From Hyphomicrobium sp. NDB2Meth4 (GTDB taxonomy: Bacteria; Pseudomonadota; Alphaproteobacteria; Rhizobiales; Hyphomicrobiaceae): 64,000 nucleotides of DNA. The stretch lies in contig NZ_FPEJ01000005.1 in NCBI RefSeq assembly GCF_900117445.1, positions 62,001 through 126,000 of the forward strand. The letters are read 5' to 3'. Shown one piece after another: positions 52,776-62,245 of this stretch. The number at the start of each line of letters is the position of its first letter. The stretch's first letter is position 1. The notes beneath the pieces are model-generated. The model had not been told where the DNA came from. It did no database searches and saw only the letters and a program-made list of their open reading frames with translations. The position numbers and the translations under genes were made by a program.

Positions 52776-54731
52776 TTGTTTTTTCCACGCCATTGGATCG
52801 CTGCCAAGTCGACCCTGCTGCCTATCGTGGGCGCAGTCCTGTCGCTGGCTTTCTCAACCCTCGCCGCAGAAGCTCAAGCCACTGCCGACGCCTGCGAAGC
52901 CGCCAGCGGCGTCACGATGCTCGCCGCACCGCTGAGCCCGTCCAAGGGCTCGCCCCTGCGCGTCATCGTCTCGTCCGAACAGCCCATTGAGGGCACGCTC
53001 TCGCTCATCGCGCCAGACGGAAAAGTTGCAGCAACGACCGCCGAGCGCCTCGGTGGACCACCCTACTCCTGGTACGCCGAGGTGCCCTCCCCCGCTGTCG
53101 GTAAATGGCAGGCGAAGCTGACCCGCGCCGCATCGCCCGACTGCGCCGCCTTCACCAAGCCGATCGACGTACGCCGCAGCCCGCAAGGTGCACCGCGCGC
53201 GACCGCTGGCAGCGTCTGGCCCATCCGCGACACCTGGAACCGCGACACCGAAAACCTCTACTCGGCCTGGATCGAAAAGCTGTTCGATGCGCCGCAGGAT
53301 CAATCACTGTCCTGGAAGGCCCTGCATGAGGTGCTGCGCGATAAGCAGCGCAACGTGTTGTTCAACTATCTCGGTCTGGGCGAAGATCAGAAGGGCCTCG
53401 TCATCCAGCCTGACTGCGCCGACCTTCCCTACTTCCTGCGCGCCTACTACGCCTTCAAGATGGGACTGCCGTTCGGTTACGCGAAGTGCAATCGCGGCGG
53501 CGGCGGACAGGCGCCACGCTGCCCGCAGTGGTGGAACATCCAGAAGGAAGAACCTCCGCCGCAACCCCCGCCTCAGAAAGTGGCGTCCGGCGGCGGCCTA
53601 TTCGGCATGTTCGAGCCACCGCCCTCACAGCAGCCCGCGCTCAAGATCCCGCAGCGCCCGCCCGGCCTCGTGCCTGGCTTCGGCTTTTACGTTCGCACCA
53701 CGGTCGCCAACGGCGTGCACTCCGGCTCCGGCCGAACGGCCAACGACGACGACAACACCGATTATTACCCCGTCGCTCTGAAGCAGGAGATGCTGCGCCC
53801 CGGCACCATCTTCGCCGACCCGTACGGGCACATCCTCGTTCTGGTGAAGCGCATTCCCCAATCAGCGAGCGGCGCCGGCGTGTTCCTCGCCGTCGACGGC
53901 CAGCCCGACGGCACCGTCGCGCGCAAACGCTTCTGGCGTGGCAACTTCCTTTTCGCGCAGGACCCCGCCCTCGGCGGTCCCGGCTTCAAGCGCTTCCGAC
54001 CAATCGTTGCCACGCGCGGCGGGCTGCGCCGCCTTTCCAACGAGGAAATCGCCAAGAACCCCGATTACGCAGATTTCTCGCTCGAACAGTCCAAGCTCTC
54101 TGTCGAGGACTTTTACGATCGCATGGACGACGTGATGTCCCCCGCGCCGCTCGACCCGATGCAGGCCATGAAGGAAGCCATCACCTCGCTCGAGGAGCAG
54201 GTCGTCACGCGCGTTACTTCGGTCGAGAACGGCCGCAAGTACCAGACCGGCGGCGGCAAGGAAGTCTCGATGCCGGACGGGCCGTCGATCTTCGAGACCA
54301 CCGGCGCGTGGGAGGACTTCGCAACACCATCGCGCGACTTGCGCCTGCTCATCGCCATTGACGTTGTCCGCGGTTTCCCCGAACGCGTGGCACGCCGCCC
54401 CGATCGCTATGCGATGCCGGCTGGCAAGACCCCCGCGGACGTGAAAGCGGAACTCGACAATGTGCTCGCCAGCGAAATGGCCAACCGCAAGTTCGCTTAC
54501 ACCCGCACCGACGGCTCACAGTGGAACCTTGCCCTGAAGGATGTCGTTGAGCGCGCCCAGAATCTCGAGATGGCCTACAACATCAACGATTGCGTCGAGC
54601 TTCGTTGGGGCGCACCCGACGGTAGCGAGGAAGCGGCGACTTGCAAACGTCGCGCGCCCGGCGCGCAAAAATCTAAGATGACTGAGTATCGCGAGTGGTT
54701 CCGTGAGCGCCGCCGCCCGCCCCGCGCCTGA
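52776..54731 (+). CDS. Large exported protein of unknown function
   Basis: About 651 residues from a TTG at 52776 that has a GGGGG site seven bases upstream and opens a good signal peptide (LPIVGAVLSLAFSTLAAEAQA). A GTG at 52698 is the alternative. The N-terminal part is a beta-type domain (about 35-130), followed by a Trp/Tyr-rich region (SVWPIRDTWNRDTENLYSAW), a Gln/Pro-rich insertion (about 275-295) and a long C-terminal part with many charged residues. No family recognised; no peptidase or lysozyme motif was evident. Close to trpD in the same direction, possibly co-transcribed. Confidence 0.75.
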   Translation: MFFPRHWIAAKSTLLPIVGAVLSLAFSTLAAEAQATADACEAASGVTMLAAPLSPSKGSPLRVIVSSEQPIEGTLSLIAPDGKVAATTAERLGGPPYSWYAEVPSPAVGKWQAKLTRAASPDCAAFTKPIDVRRSPQGAPRATAGSVWPIRDTWNRDTENLYSAWIEKLFDAPQDQSLSWKALHEVLRDKQRNVLFNYLGLGEDQKGLVIQPDCADLPYFLRAYYAFKMGLPFGYAKCNRGGGGQAPRCPQWWNIQKEEPPPQPPPQKVASGGGLFGMFEPPPSQQPALKIPQRPPGLVPGFGFYVRTTVANGVHSGSGRTANDDDNTDYYPVALKQEMLRPGTIFADPYGHILVLVKRIPQSASGAGVFLAVDGQPDGTVARKRFWRGNFLFAQDPALGGPGFKRFRPIVATRGGLRRLSNEEIAKNPDYADFSLEQSKLSVEDFYDRMDDVMSPAPLDPMQAMKEAITSLEEQVVTRVTSVENGRKYQTGGGKEVSMPDGPSIFETTGAWEDFATPSRDLRLLIAIDVVRGFPERVARRPDRYAMPAGKTPADVKAELDNVLASEMANRKFAYTRTDGSQWNLALKDVVERAQNLEMAYNINDCVELRWGAPDGSEEAATCKRRAPGAQKSKMTEYREWFRERRRPPRA

Positions 54732-54745
54732 GCCGGCACCTATCC

Positions 54746-54770
54746 GGCGCGCACACGGAAAGTGCGCGCC
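54746..54770. terminator. Hairpin between the large exported protein and a convergent gene
   Basis: Perfect 9-bp stem GGCGCGCAC (54746-54754) / GTGCGCGCC (54762-54770) with a seven-base loop. A second, weaker inverted repeat CTAAGAG/CTCTTAG is about 20 bases further on. It lies between convergent stop codons and has no T run, so a shared, factor-assisted terminator is likelier than a classic intrinsic one. Confidence 0.4.
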
Positions 54771-54809
54771 CCGCCTGGGGACGCGCACTCCACTAAGAGC
54801 CTTTTACTC

Positions 54810-55103
54810 TTAGCGAACCGGGTTCGACGTCGTCGGCTTCGTCATAGCCGAGCTGGGATTGCTCGACGGCGCCGAAGCATTGTTGTCGTAGAGATCCTCC
54901 TGCTTCTGTGGCGCGGTCGGGATCTGCGCCGCCGAGCCGGGGTTACCCGCAGCCGGGTCGGCAGGATTGTTCACGCTCGGCGCTGGAACCTGGTTCTTCG
55001 AGGCGTTCGGGTCGTTGCCGAACCCCGCCTCCTGCGCCATCGCGACAGAAGCGGTGAGGCCGAAGCAGGCAGCGGCGGTAATGGCTAGGATCGAAGATTT
55101 CAT
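54810..55103 (-). CDS. Small exported Asn/Pro-rich protein
   Basis: 97-residue protein with a clean Sec signal peptide (MKSSILAITAAACFGLTASV, cleaved after AMA). The mature part is short, rich in Asn, Pro, Ser and Ala and probably disordered. GGAG is nine bases before the ATG at 55103. No family recognised. Confidence 0.65.
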   Translation of the reverse strand: MKSSILAITAAACFGLTASVAMAQEAGFGNDPNASKNQVPAPSVNNPADPAAGNPGSAAQIPTAPQKQEDLYDNNASAPSSNPSSAMTKPTTSNPVR

Positions 55104-55315
55104 TGTTATTTGCTCCATTGATCATCTCCATTCCCTGCCCCGACAACGCGCGGTCACTCGCACCGTTCCGGCCCGGATGCGCTACCGCGCCGCGTTAATC
55201 CGTTTGCGGAACTAATCGCCCGCCAAACGCCTAAAACACGCGATATCACCTCCCCCGAACTTTCTGCATGGTGTATAGATCGAGCGCGCCATGCGCCGCG
55301 TCCGGAGGGATTGAG

Positions 55316-55834
55316 ATGCACCGCACCCTGTTTGCCGTCACATCAGCCATCGCCGTAACCATCGCCTACGCGATGCCCGCCGAGGCATGCATTTCGTGCT
55401 CCTACACGCCCGAGGTACTGAACAGCGGCTCGAGCGGCGCATCAGCGCGTCCATCGAAGCGCGTGCGCGAATACACCGAGAGCCGTGAGCGCCGCTCATC
55501 GAAGAAGCACGCCGAGCGCGAGCGCGCACCGCGGAAAGATGCAAACGAGAAGGCGGCATCCGCGACGAGTGAAGCCGCGAAGACAGCGACGGCCGAGACT
55601 GAACACTCGACCATCACCACCACCGGCAGCGCCATCTCCAATCAGGTGAAGGCCGCAATCAGCCCTGCGCCCACGGGCCCGCAGAACGAGAATTCCACGA
55701 TCTCCACCGCATCGACGGCATCGGTGAAACCCGCAGATGCCAAGCACATCGAGAAGGTGACGGCCGATCACAACGTAGGCTGCAAGAAATACTTCCCCAG
55801 CACCGGGCTCACGCTGTCGGTTCCCTGCGAGTAA
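55316..55834 (+). CDS. Exported low-complexity protein with paired cysteines
   Basis: 172-residue secreted protein. Signal peptide MHRTLFAVTSAIAVTIAYAM is followed by EACISCSY, a C-x-x-C pair at the mature N-terminus; the body is Ser/Thr/Glu/Lys-rich and likely disordered, with two further cysteines near the C-terminus (GCKKYFPSTGLTLSVPCE). GGAGGG precedes the ATG at 55316. Four cysteines in a periplasmic protein suggest disulfides. Function unknown. Confidence 0.65.
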   Translation: MHRTLFAVTSAIAVTIAYAMPAEACISCSYTPEVLNSGSSGASARPSKRVREYTESRERRSSKKHAERERAPRKDANEKAASATSEAAKTATAETEHSTITTTGSAISNQVKAAISPAPTGPQNENSTISTASTASVKPADAKHIEKVTADHNVGCKKYFPSTGLTLSVPCE

Positions 55835-55896
55835 CCAAGAGCCATTAAGGGGGCGGCGGCAAGGGAACAACCAACGGCGCTGGCCGTTGGCTCTGT

Positions 55897-56082
55897 ATGA
55901 CCCTCACGCCACATAGATATGCAGCACCGAGTTCGGGGCCCGCTCCCGAACCGCCCAAGCCCACGAAGCCGATCACAATCGCGCCTCGACCGGGCCCCCG
56001 GCCGGATCCGACGCAGCCGCCCAGGCCGCCCGATCCGCTGCCGCCTACCGAACCACGCCCGACCCAGACACCAATCCGCTAG
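55897..56082 (+). CDS. Possible proline-rich peptide
   Basis: 61-residue frame, over one third proline, beginning MTLTPHRYAAPSSGPAPEPP. No ribosome site was seen and such frames arise by chance in GC-rich DNA, so it is listed as doubtful. It lies between two oppositely oriented exported-protein genes. Confidence 0.25.
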   Translation: MTLTPHRYAAPSSGPAPEPPKPTKPITIAPRPGPRPDPTQPPRPPDPLPPTEPRPTQTPIR

Positions 56083-56098
56083 GCGGAGCCGGACGTCT

Positions 56099-57331
56099 TC
56101 AGCAGCCGCGCACGCACCGCGGCTCGATGCTGGCTTTCTTGCTTTCCCCGGACGCTTTCACCTCGTCGAACGCCGCCGCGAGATCCTTTGCGCCCGCGAG
56201 CTGCGATTCGCGCACCATCTTCGCATCCGTCGCCGCTATCAGCTTCGCCACGGTATTGTTGCGCGCCGCCACCGGATTGCGCTCATAGCCGCCGCGCTGG
56301 AAAAAGTTCGACGTCGGCACCTTCGCCCGTAGCGCCGCCGGCATCGTCACCATGTCGAAGCCATTGCCGTCGCCGGTGAGGTTCATCATCTCGAGCTCCG
56401 CTGCAGTCAGCGGCACGTCGTAACCCTTGCGCTTGGCGAAGTTCACCGAGGTCGTCAGCTTGCGGGTCTGCAACAGCGGCCCGATGTCGATGTCGAGGTT
56501 GAGCGCATGAATGCCGATGCCCTTCGGCGTGCCAGCGAGACGCCCATGCGCATTCCAGTCGTTGGGAACCGTATGCGCGTAGTCGATCATCTTCTTCAGC
56601 TTCGCCAGCTTGTCTTCGAGGCTCGCTTTACGCGGCCCATCGGCATCTTTGATCTTGTCGGACAACATCGCGAGGAACTCATCGCCATACTCCGCCAGCA
56701 GGCTGATCGTGTTGGTGGTGAGAAGCTGATTGTAGCCCAGCGCTGTCGAGATCACGCGCGCCTTGGGGTCGTACTCGCGCCCTGCCTGGATGTCGTATTT
56801 GCCGTCGCCGCCGGCCTCGAAGCCGTAGATCTTGACCGCGGCCTCTTTGGTAAGCCCATTGGTCAGCGCAACCTTCGCATAGGCCCGCTTGAATGCGGCC
56901 TCGCTGATCGGAGCCTCAGGCACGAAATTGAATTCGGTCTTCGCGTTCGCGAGAAAATCGCTCACGTCCGGAATTTCTCCGCGCGACTTCCCCACCAACG
57001 GGTTATCCGGCTTCGGAGGTCCCGTGTAGACGGGCGGCTGACTCATCACGTAATCGCTCGCCGTGAGCGGAATATTGTTGGCGAACTTGGTGCGCCGCCG
57101 CGAGCGTTTCTCCGTCACCTCACGCCAATAGGGCGCCGCGACCTTCTCGAACTTTTCCCAGGCGGCGTTGTGCACGGCGAGCTTCTTGCGATACTCCGTC
57201 ATGGCGGCTTTCATCGCCGTCTCGCCGTTGCCGCTCTCAGCGAGGCCCGCAACCGGCGTAAGCGCAAGACCGAGACTTCCGATCGCGGCGGCAAGCATTG
57301 CACGCCCACCTGGCAAAGCCGGTCTACGCAT
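56099..57331 (-). CDS. Exported protein with a lytic-transglycosylase-like motif
   Basis: About 410 residues from ATG 57331, which has GGGAGG seven bases upstream; an ATG five codons earlier is the alternative. Signal peptide ends VAGLAES. Near residue 172 a conserved-looking Glu (IYGFEAGGDGKYDIQAG) is followed by ISTALGYNQLLTTNT, the pattern E ... G-x-x-Q seen in lysozyme-like transglycosylases (Glu, then GYxQ). This is a weak sequence reading; no full domain is recognised. It may act on peptidoglycan. Confidence 0.7.
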   Translation of the reverse strand: MRRPALPGGRAMLAAAIGSLGLALTPVAGLAESGNGETAMKAAMTEYRKKLAVHNAAWEKFEKVAAPYWREVTEKRSRRRTKFANNIPLTASDYVMSQPPVYTGPPKPDNPLVGKSRGEIPDVSDFLANAKTEFNFVPEAPISEAAFKRAYAKVALTNGLTKEAAVKIYGFEAGGDGKYDIQAGREYDPKARVISTALGYNQLLTTNTISLLAEYGDEFLAMLSDKIKDADGPRKASLEDKLAKLKKMIDYAHTVPNDWNAHGRLAGTPKGIGIHALNLDIDIGPLLQTRKLTTSVNFAKRKGYDVPLTAAELEMMNLTGDGNGFDMVTMPAALRAKVPTSNFFQRGGYERNPVAARNNTVAKLIAATDAKMVRESQLAGAKDLAAAFDEVKASGESKKASIEPRCVRGC

Positions 57332-57499
57332 TCTCGAGCCTCCCATGTTTTGCGGCCTCCAGAATTATTGGCGCACCGCCACACCAGCGCCGCAGCGCGC
57401 CACCTATATCCGATTTCTTTTAGGCAAGCGCGGGGTGCTATACGCACCCAGTACGATTGTTGCCCCACTCTTTTTTAACCATGCCTGCGAGGCGTTGCC

Positions 57500-58426
57500 G
57501 TGCCTGGATCAGTTGAGCTGACCGATATTGTCCTGCGCCTCTTGGGCGCCTTCTATGCTTTTGCCGGCTTTGTCGCCACGCGCGCCGCATTGATGTCCCT
57601 CTTCCTCGATCGGGCAATCGCCGCCATCGGCGCCCAGAAACCCAGCCGCATCGAAGTCAACCAGTCTGCCTGGCTGATTTCATCTGCCGCGCTGGTGCTG
57701 GTCGGTGGCGTACTGTTGCTGGCCGGCCTGCAACTCGCAGCGTTGGCATTCGTTGCATCGGCGCTTGGGCAAGCGGCCTACATCTTCCTTTTGGCACCCC
57801 GATACTTCGATCGCGAGGACCCGCCCGACCCGAGCGGCCGGCGCCAGACGACCAACGCCTTCGTCCTCTACTTGGCCGCCACGGCATTCATCCTCTGGGC
57901 CGCCTGGCGCGAACGCCTGACGCCGATTGAACAGGCCAGCCCCGTCGAGATCGCAGCAGTCTCGGCAGCCCTGCTCGCTTACGCCGTCTATGTCGCCCGC
58001 AGCCTATGGTGGTCGCCGCGCCAAGCGTCTACCGGCACTTGGGGAGGCGAGGAGAGCGTCTATGACGAAAGCGACGCCAACGGGCGTCCGCTCCACACAT
58101 CCAGCCGCATAAAACTCATGGCTGAAGTCGGCTGCTATCCGCTTTGGGCCTTGGACGACGACCTCGACGGCTGTTTCGCACCCGAAGAGCTTCCGCTCTC
58201 GCAAGAGCTGATCAGTGACATCGACGCCTGGGCGGAAGCGAACGAAGCTTCTTACGACCCAGAAAATCCTGCCGAGAGCCCGTGGACACTCGAGCAGTTC
58301 GATGCCCACGAGGCGGAAGGCAGAAAACTTGCCGTGCGGCTCAAGCGCGAACTGCCTGACCGCACGGTCTTCACACACACCAGGGCAGTCGGCGTGGTCG
58401 AGGTCCATGCCGACGATCCGCTCTAA
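57500..58426 (+). CDS. Membrane protein with soluble acidic C-terminus
   Basis: 308 residues from a GTG with GAGG seven bases upstream. Four predicted transmembrane helices within residues 1-170 (about 8-30, 58-80, 118-137, 148-166) are followed by an acidic soluble part (about 185-308, DESDANGRPLHTSSRIKLMAEVG). No family recognised. Its last four bases overlap the convergent small membrane gene. Confidence 0.7.
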   Translation: MPGSVELTDIVLRLLGAFYAFAGFVATRAALMSLFLDRAIAAIGAQKPSRIEVNQSAWLISSAALVLVGGVLLLAGLQLAALAFVASALGQAAYIFLLAPRYFDREDPPDPSGRRQTTNAFVLYLAATAFILWAAWRERLTPIEQASPVEIAAVSAALLAYAVYVARSLWWSPRQASTGTWGGEESVYDESDANGRPLHTSSRIKLMAEVGCYPLWALDDDLDGCFAPEELPLSQELISDIDAWAEANEASYDPENPAESPWTLEQFDAHEAEGRKLAVRLKRELPDRTVFTHTRAVGVVEVHADDPL

Positions 58427-58653
58427 GTCATTGGGCGCTCGTGCGTGCGCTGCCAGCGGGAGCGCAACATCGGCGCAATCTGCCAAGCGATCAGCGGAGA
58501 GATGATCAGGCCGGCGGCGATTACCACTGGCAACCAGAACGTAGCGTTGTTGTTGAGCTGGGGAATGCTGAGCACCGCGATAATTCCGGTGCCGGTGAGA
58601 ACCGCGGCGGTCATCATCCAGACGATGACGGCGATGCTGAGACGTGTCGTCAT
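58423..58653 (-). CDS. Small two-helix membrane protein
   Basis: 76 residues with two transmembrane helices (about 7-30 and 41-62), preceded by an excellent GGAGGAG site, five bases from the ATG. The C-terminus is basic (RSRWQRTHERP). The family is not recognised. The strong start supports it being expressed. Confidence 0.75.
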   Translation of the reverse strand: MTTRLSIAVIVWMMTAAVLTGTGIIAVLSIPQLNNNATFWLPVVIAAGLIISPLIAWQIAPMLRSRWQRTHERPMT

Positions 58654-58852
58654 TGGCTCCTCCTCGACAGACTACGGTCCCCCGTCAGCGCATCCTAGGC
58701 GGGCAACCTTTACGCTCCACTCCTGACATGGCTCAGCCGTGCCCGGCGCGCTTGCTTAAGGGAACGCTGCCCGGCTCGCTAAAGTTCGATGCCTTGACCC
58801 CGGCCCAACCGGCAGGTAGCAAGCCGACACCTGCAGGCGTAACGTGGCTCCC

Positions 58853-59659
58853 ATGGCCGATATCCTCGACAAAATCACCCGCTACAAGCTGGAAGAGATC
58901 GCCCGCGCCAAGGCCTCGGCCCCGCTGCACGTGATCTCCGAGCTTGCACGCAGCGCTCCCCGCGTTCGCCCTTTCGCCGGCGCCATCGAAGCCAAGCACA
59001 AGGCGGGGCTCCCCGCACTCATCGCCGAGGTCAAAAAGGCGAGCCCATCGAAAGGGCTGATCCGCGCCGACTTCGACCCGCCAGCGCTCGCCAAAGCCTA
59101 TGAAGCAGGCGGCGCTGCATGCCTGTCCGTGCTCACCGACGCGCCATCGTTTCAAGGCGCGCCCGAATACCTGACCGCAGCACGCGCCGCGACGTCTCTG
59201 CCGGCCCTGCGCAAGGACTTCATGCTCGACACGTATCAGGTTGCAGAGGCCCGCGCGTGGGGCGCCGATTGCATCCTCATCATCCTCGCGCAGGTCGATG
59301 ACGCCATCGCCCGCGATCTCGCTGCCGCCGCCAAAGACTGGGGCATGGACGCCATTGCCGAAGTGCACAACGAGGAGGAGTTGGAGCGCGCCCTCCCACT
59401 CGACTGCCGCCTCATCGGCATCAACAATCGCAATCTGAAGACGTTCGAAACGACACTGGAAACGACCGAGAAGCTCGCACCGCGCGTGCCGAAGGATCGC
59501 ATCGTCGTCGGTGAGAGCGGCATCTTCACACCGGCCGACATTGCGCGCCTCTCGCGCGTCGGCGTCGAGACGTTCCTTGTCGGCGAAAGCCTGATGCGTC
59601 AGGCCGACGTCACCGCCGCGACCCGCACCCTGCTCGCACGCGCCGAGGCCGCGCAATGA
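58853..59659 (+). CDS. trpC: Indole-3-glycerol phosphate synthase
   Basis: Closes the indole ring in tryptophan synthesis. 268 residues; TIM-barrel motifs [48 protein letters not shown] and VGESGI are complete. Overlaps moaC by four bases (ATGA), so trpC-moaC-moeA form one operon. No trpF fusion. Confidence 0.96.
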   Translation: MADILDKITRYKLEEIARAKASAPLHVISELARSAPRVRPFAGAIEAKHKAGLPALIAEVKKASPSKGLIRADFDPPALAKAYEAGGAACLSVLTDAPSFQGAPEYLTAARAATSLPALRKDFMLDTYQVAEARAWGADCILIILAQVDDAIARDLAAAAKDWGMDAIAEVHNEEELERALPLDCRLIGINNRNLKTFETTLETTEKLAPRVPKDRIVVGESGIFTPADIARLSRVGVETFLVGESLMRQADVTAATRTLLARAEAAQ

Positions 59660-60156
59660 GCAAGAAGCTCTCGCACATCGACGACAAAGGCGAAGCGCGC
59701 ATGGTCGACGTGTCGGACAAGTCCGTCACCGCGCGCACTGCCCTCGCCGAGGGCTTCGTCTCGATGCAGCCCGAGACATTGGCACTACTGAAATCCGGCA
59801 ATGCCCCGAAGGGCGACGTTCTCGGCACCGCCCGTATCGCCGGCATCATGGCGGCCAAGCGCACCCACGAGCTGATCCCGCTCTGCCATCCGCTCAACCT
59901 CACCAACGTCGCCGTCACGCTCGAGCCGCGCGACGAGCCCGCTGGCGTGCACGTCACCGCCGAGGTGAAGACCACCGGCCAGACCGGCGTCGAAATGGAA
60001 GCGCTGACGGCCGTCTCCGTTGCCTGCCTCACCCTGTACGACATGCTGAAGGCGGTAGACCGCGCCATGAGCTTCGATGGCATCCGCCTGATGCAGAAGT
60101 CCGGCGGTCGCTCGGGCGACTGGAGCGCCGATACAGCCACAACAAAAGGCGCCTGA
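59656..60156 (+). CDS. moaC: Cyclic pyranopterin monophosphate synthase
   Basis: Molybdenum cofactor biosynthesis: converts 3',8-cyclo-GTP to cPMP. 166 residues. Conserved sequences: [51 protein letters not shown] and [18 protein letters not shown]. Coupled to trpC and followed by moeA after two bases, a common alphaproteobacterial arrangement. Confidence 0.96.
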   Translation: MSKKLSHIDDKGEARMVDVSDKSVTARTALAEGFVSMQPETLALLKSGNAPKGDVLGTARIAGIMAAKRTHELIPLCHPLNLTNVAVTLEPRDEPAGVHVTAEVKTTGQTGVEMEALTAVSVACLTLYDMLKAVDRAMSFDGIRLMQKSGGRSGDWSADTATTKGA

Positions 60157-60158
60157 TA

Positions 60159-61364
60159 ATGTCATTGCTTCCCATCGACGAGGCGCACCAGCGCATTCTC
60201 GATGGCATCGCCCCAGTCGAATCCGAGAGCGTCGATCTGCTGACCGCGATAGACCGCGTTCTCGCATCGCCGATCACTGCCCGGCTGACCCAGCCCCCGT
60301 TCAATGCCTCCGCCATGGACGGCTACGGCGTCCGCGCCACCGATGTGGCGACCGCGCCAGCGACACTGCGCGTGATCGGGGAATCCAATGCCGGTGGACC
60401 ATTCGCGGGCGAGGTCGGCCCCGGAGAAGCCGTGCGCATCTTCACCGGCGCCAGCCTGCCGCACGGCGCCGACACCGTCGTCATCCAGGAGAACACCACA
60501 CGCAACGGCGATGAAGTCACCATCACTGAAGCGGCGATGCCCGGCGCGAACATGCGCCTCGCCGGCGGTGACTTTAGCCAGGGCGACCTGTTGCTGCCGG
60601 AAGGCCGTCTGCTCGATGCCTCCGCGGTAACTCTTGCTGCCGCCGGCGGTCACGACGCTATGCTCGTCCGCCGCCGCCCGCGCGTCGCCATCCTCGCCAC
60701 CGGCGACGAACTCGTCGAGCCCGGCGGCAGGCTGGCCCCCGGCCAGATCATCTCCTCCAACCCTTACGGCCTCGCGGCCATGGTCAAACACTTCGGCGGC
60801 GAGCCGCGCCTGCTCGGCATCGCCCGCGACAGCATCGAAGATCTACGCGCGAAATTGGACGAGGCCGGTGATGCCGACGTCCTGATCACCATTGGCGGCG
60901 CCTCCGTCGGCGACCGCGATCTGGTGAAACCGGCGCTCGAAGCCCACGGCATGACGCTCGACTTCTGGCGCGTCGCCATCCGGCCAGGAAAGCCGATGCT
61001 CTTTGGCCGCCGCGGTCCCATGCGAATCCTCGGCCTGCCCGGTAACCCGCTGTCGTGCCTGATCGCGGCCCGCATCTTCCTGGTGCCGCTGCTCTTCAAG
61101 CTGCTCGGCCGCACCGACAATCCCTCTCAGCTCCGCGCCGCCGTGCTCACCCATGACGTGCCGGGCAACAGCAGCCGCCAGCACTACATGCGCGCAACAC
61201 TCACCGACAGCCCGGTCGGCCGGCCCCGCGTCACTGCACTGAAGGTTCAGGACAGCGCCCACATGTCGGCCCTCGTCGCCGCCAACGCTCTCATCGTGCG
61301 CGCGCCCCATGCCCCGCCCGCCACCGCAGGCGACGAGGTTTCTGTTCTCCCCATCGACTTTTAG
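60159..61364 (+). CDS. moeA: Molybdopterin molybdenumtransferase
   Basis: Inserts molybdate into adenylated molybdopterin. 401 residues. Motifs: NASAMDGYGVRA (domain 1), IFTGASLPHGADTVVIQE, and in the MoaB-like domain TGDELVEPG and TIGGASVGDRD; GLPGNPLSCLI is typical. Last gene of the trpC-moaC-moeA operon, 130 bases upstream of lexA, which has its own SOS-type box. Confidence 0.95.
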   Translation: MSLLPIDEAHQRILDGIAPVESESVDLLTAIDRVLASPITARLTQPPFNASAMDGYGVRATDVATAPATLRVIGESNAGGPFAGEVGPGEAVRIFTGASLPHGADTVVIQENTTRNGDEVTITEAAMPGANMRLAGGDFSQGDLLLPEGRLLDASAVTLAAAGGHDAMLVRRRPRVAILATGDELVEPGGRLAPGQIISSNPYGLAAMVKHFGGEPRLLGIARDSIEDLRAKLDEAGDADVLITIGGASVGDRDLVKPALEAHGMTLDFWRVAIRPGKPMLFGRRGPMRILGLPGNPLSCLIAARIFLVPLLFKLLGRTDNPSQLRAAVLTHDVPGNSSRQHYMRATLTDSPVGRPRVTALKVQDSAHMSALVAANALIVRAPHAPPATAGDEVSVLPIDF

Positions 61365-61389
61365 TTCTGAAAATTCAGCACCCCTTGCG

Positions 61390-61404
61390 GAACGCTTAAA
61401 GAAC
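61390..61404 (+). promoter_or_regulatory. LexA (SOS) box upstream of lexA
   Basis: GAAC at 61390-61393 and GAAC at 61401-61404 with exactly seven bases between them form the direct-repeat LexA box of alphaproteobacteria. It is 94 bases before lexA and indicates autoregulation. A degenerate second copy, GTTC-N7-GTCC, lies at 61416-61430. Confidence 0.88.
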
Positions 61405-61497
61405 GGTTAGTGTACGTTCACGCTTTGTCCAGACAACTGTCGCAACAACTGTTGCGGCAACCCGCAAGGCGCGGATCAACGGCCGCCGGGAGGCGCA

Positions 61498-62211
61498 ATG
61501 CTCACTGAAAAACAGAAAGAGCTTTTGCTCTTCATCCATGCGCGCATGCAGGAGAAGGGCGTGCCGCCATCCTTCGATGAAATGAAGGACGCCCTCGACC
61601 TCAAATCGAAATCTGGCATCCACCGCCTCATCACCGCGCTGGTCGAACGCGGTTTCATCCGCCGCCTCCCCCACCGCGCCCGAGCCATCGAGGTCATCCG
61701 CCTCCCCGAAAATCAGGCCCCCCCCACGGCAGCGCCCAAACGCACTGGTGGCTTCCAGCCCAGCGTCATCGAAGGCAGCCGCACCAATCGCGACCTCACC
61801 CCGCCCCCCTCCACCGTTATCGACAGCCGCACGGTGTCCGTGCCCGTCATGGGCCGCATCGCCGCCGGCACGCCGATCAGCGCCATTCAGAACCACAGCC
61901 ACGACATCGCCTGTCCGCCCGACCTGCTCACCAACGGTGAGCACTTCGCCCTGGAGGTAAAGGGTGACTCGATGATCGAGGCCGGCATTCACGACGGCGA
62001 CATCGTCATCATCCGCCGCTGCGACACCGCCGAGAACGGCGACATCGTCGTCGCCCTCGTGGAGCACGAGGAGGCGACCCTGAAGCGGCTGCGTAAGAAG
62101 GGCACCACCATCGCCCTCGAAGCCGCCAATCCGGAATTCAAGACCCGCATCTTCGGCCCCGATCAGGTCGATATCCAGGGCCGCCTTGTCGGCCTGATGC
62201 GCCGGTATTGA
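61498..62211 (+). CDS. lexA: LexA repressor
   Basis: SOS repressor of 237 residues. N-terminal winged HTH ([40 protein letters not shown]); the self-cleavage site Ala123-Gly124 is in GRIAAGTPI; the Ser-Lys dyad is Ser158 (GDSMIEAG) and Lys196 (EATLKRL). GGGAGG before the ATG. Alphaproteobacterial type, consistent with its GAAC-N7-GAAC box. It is convergent with the comEC gene. Confidence 0.97.
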   Translation: MLTEKQKELLLFIHARMQEKGVPPSFDEMKDALDLKSKSGIHRLITALVERGFIRRLPHRARAIEVIRLPENQAPPTAAPKRTGGFQPSVIEGSRTNRDLTPPPSTVIDSRTVSVPVMGRIAAGTPISAIQNHSHDIACPPDLLTNGEHFALEVKGDSMIEAGIHDGDIVIIRRCDTAENGDIVVALVEHEEATLKRLRKKGTTIALEAANPEFKTRIFGPDQVDIQGRLVGLMRRY

Positions 62212-62245
62212 TGCGCCGCGGCTGTCAGCCGACAGACGCGCGCGA

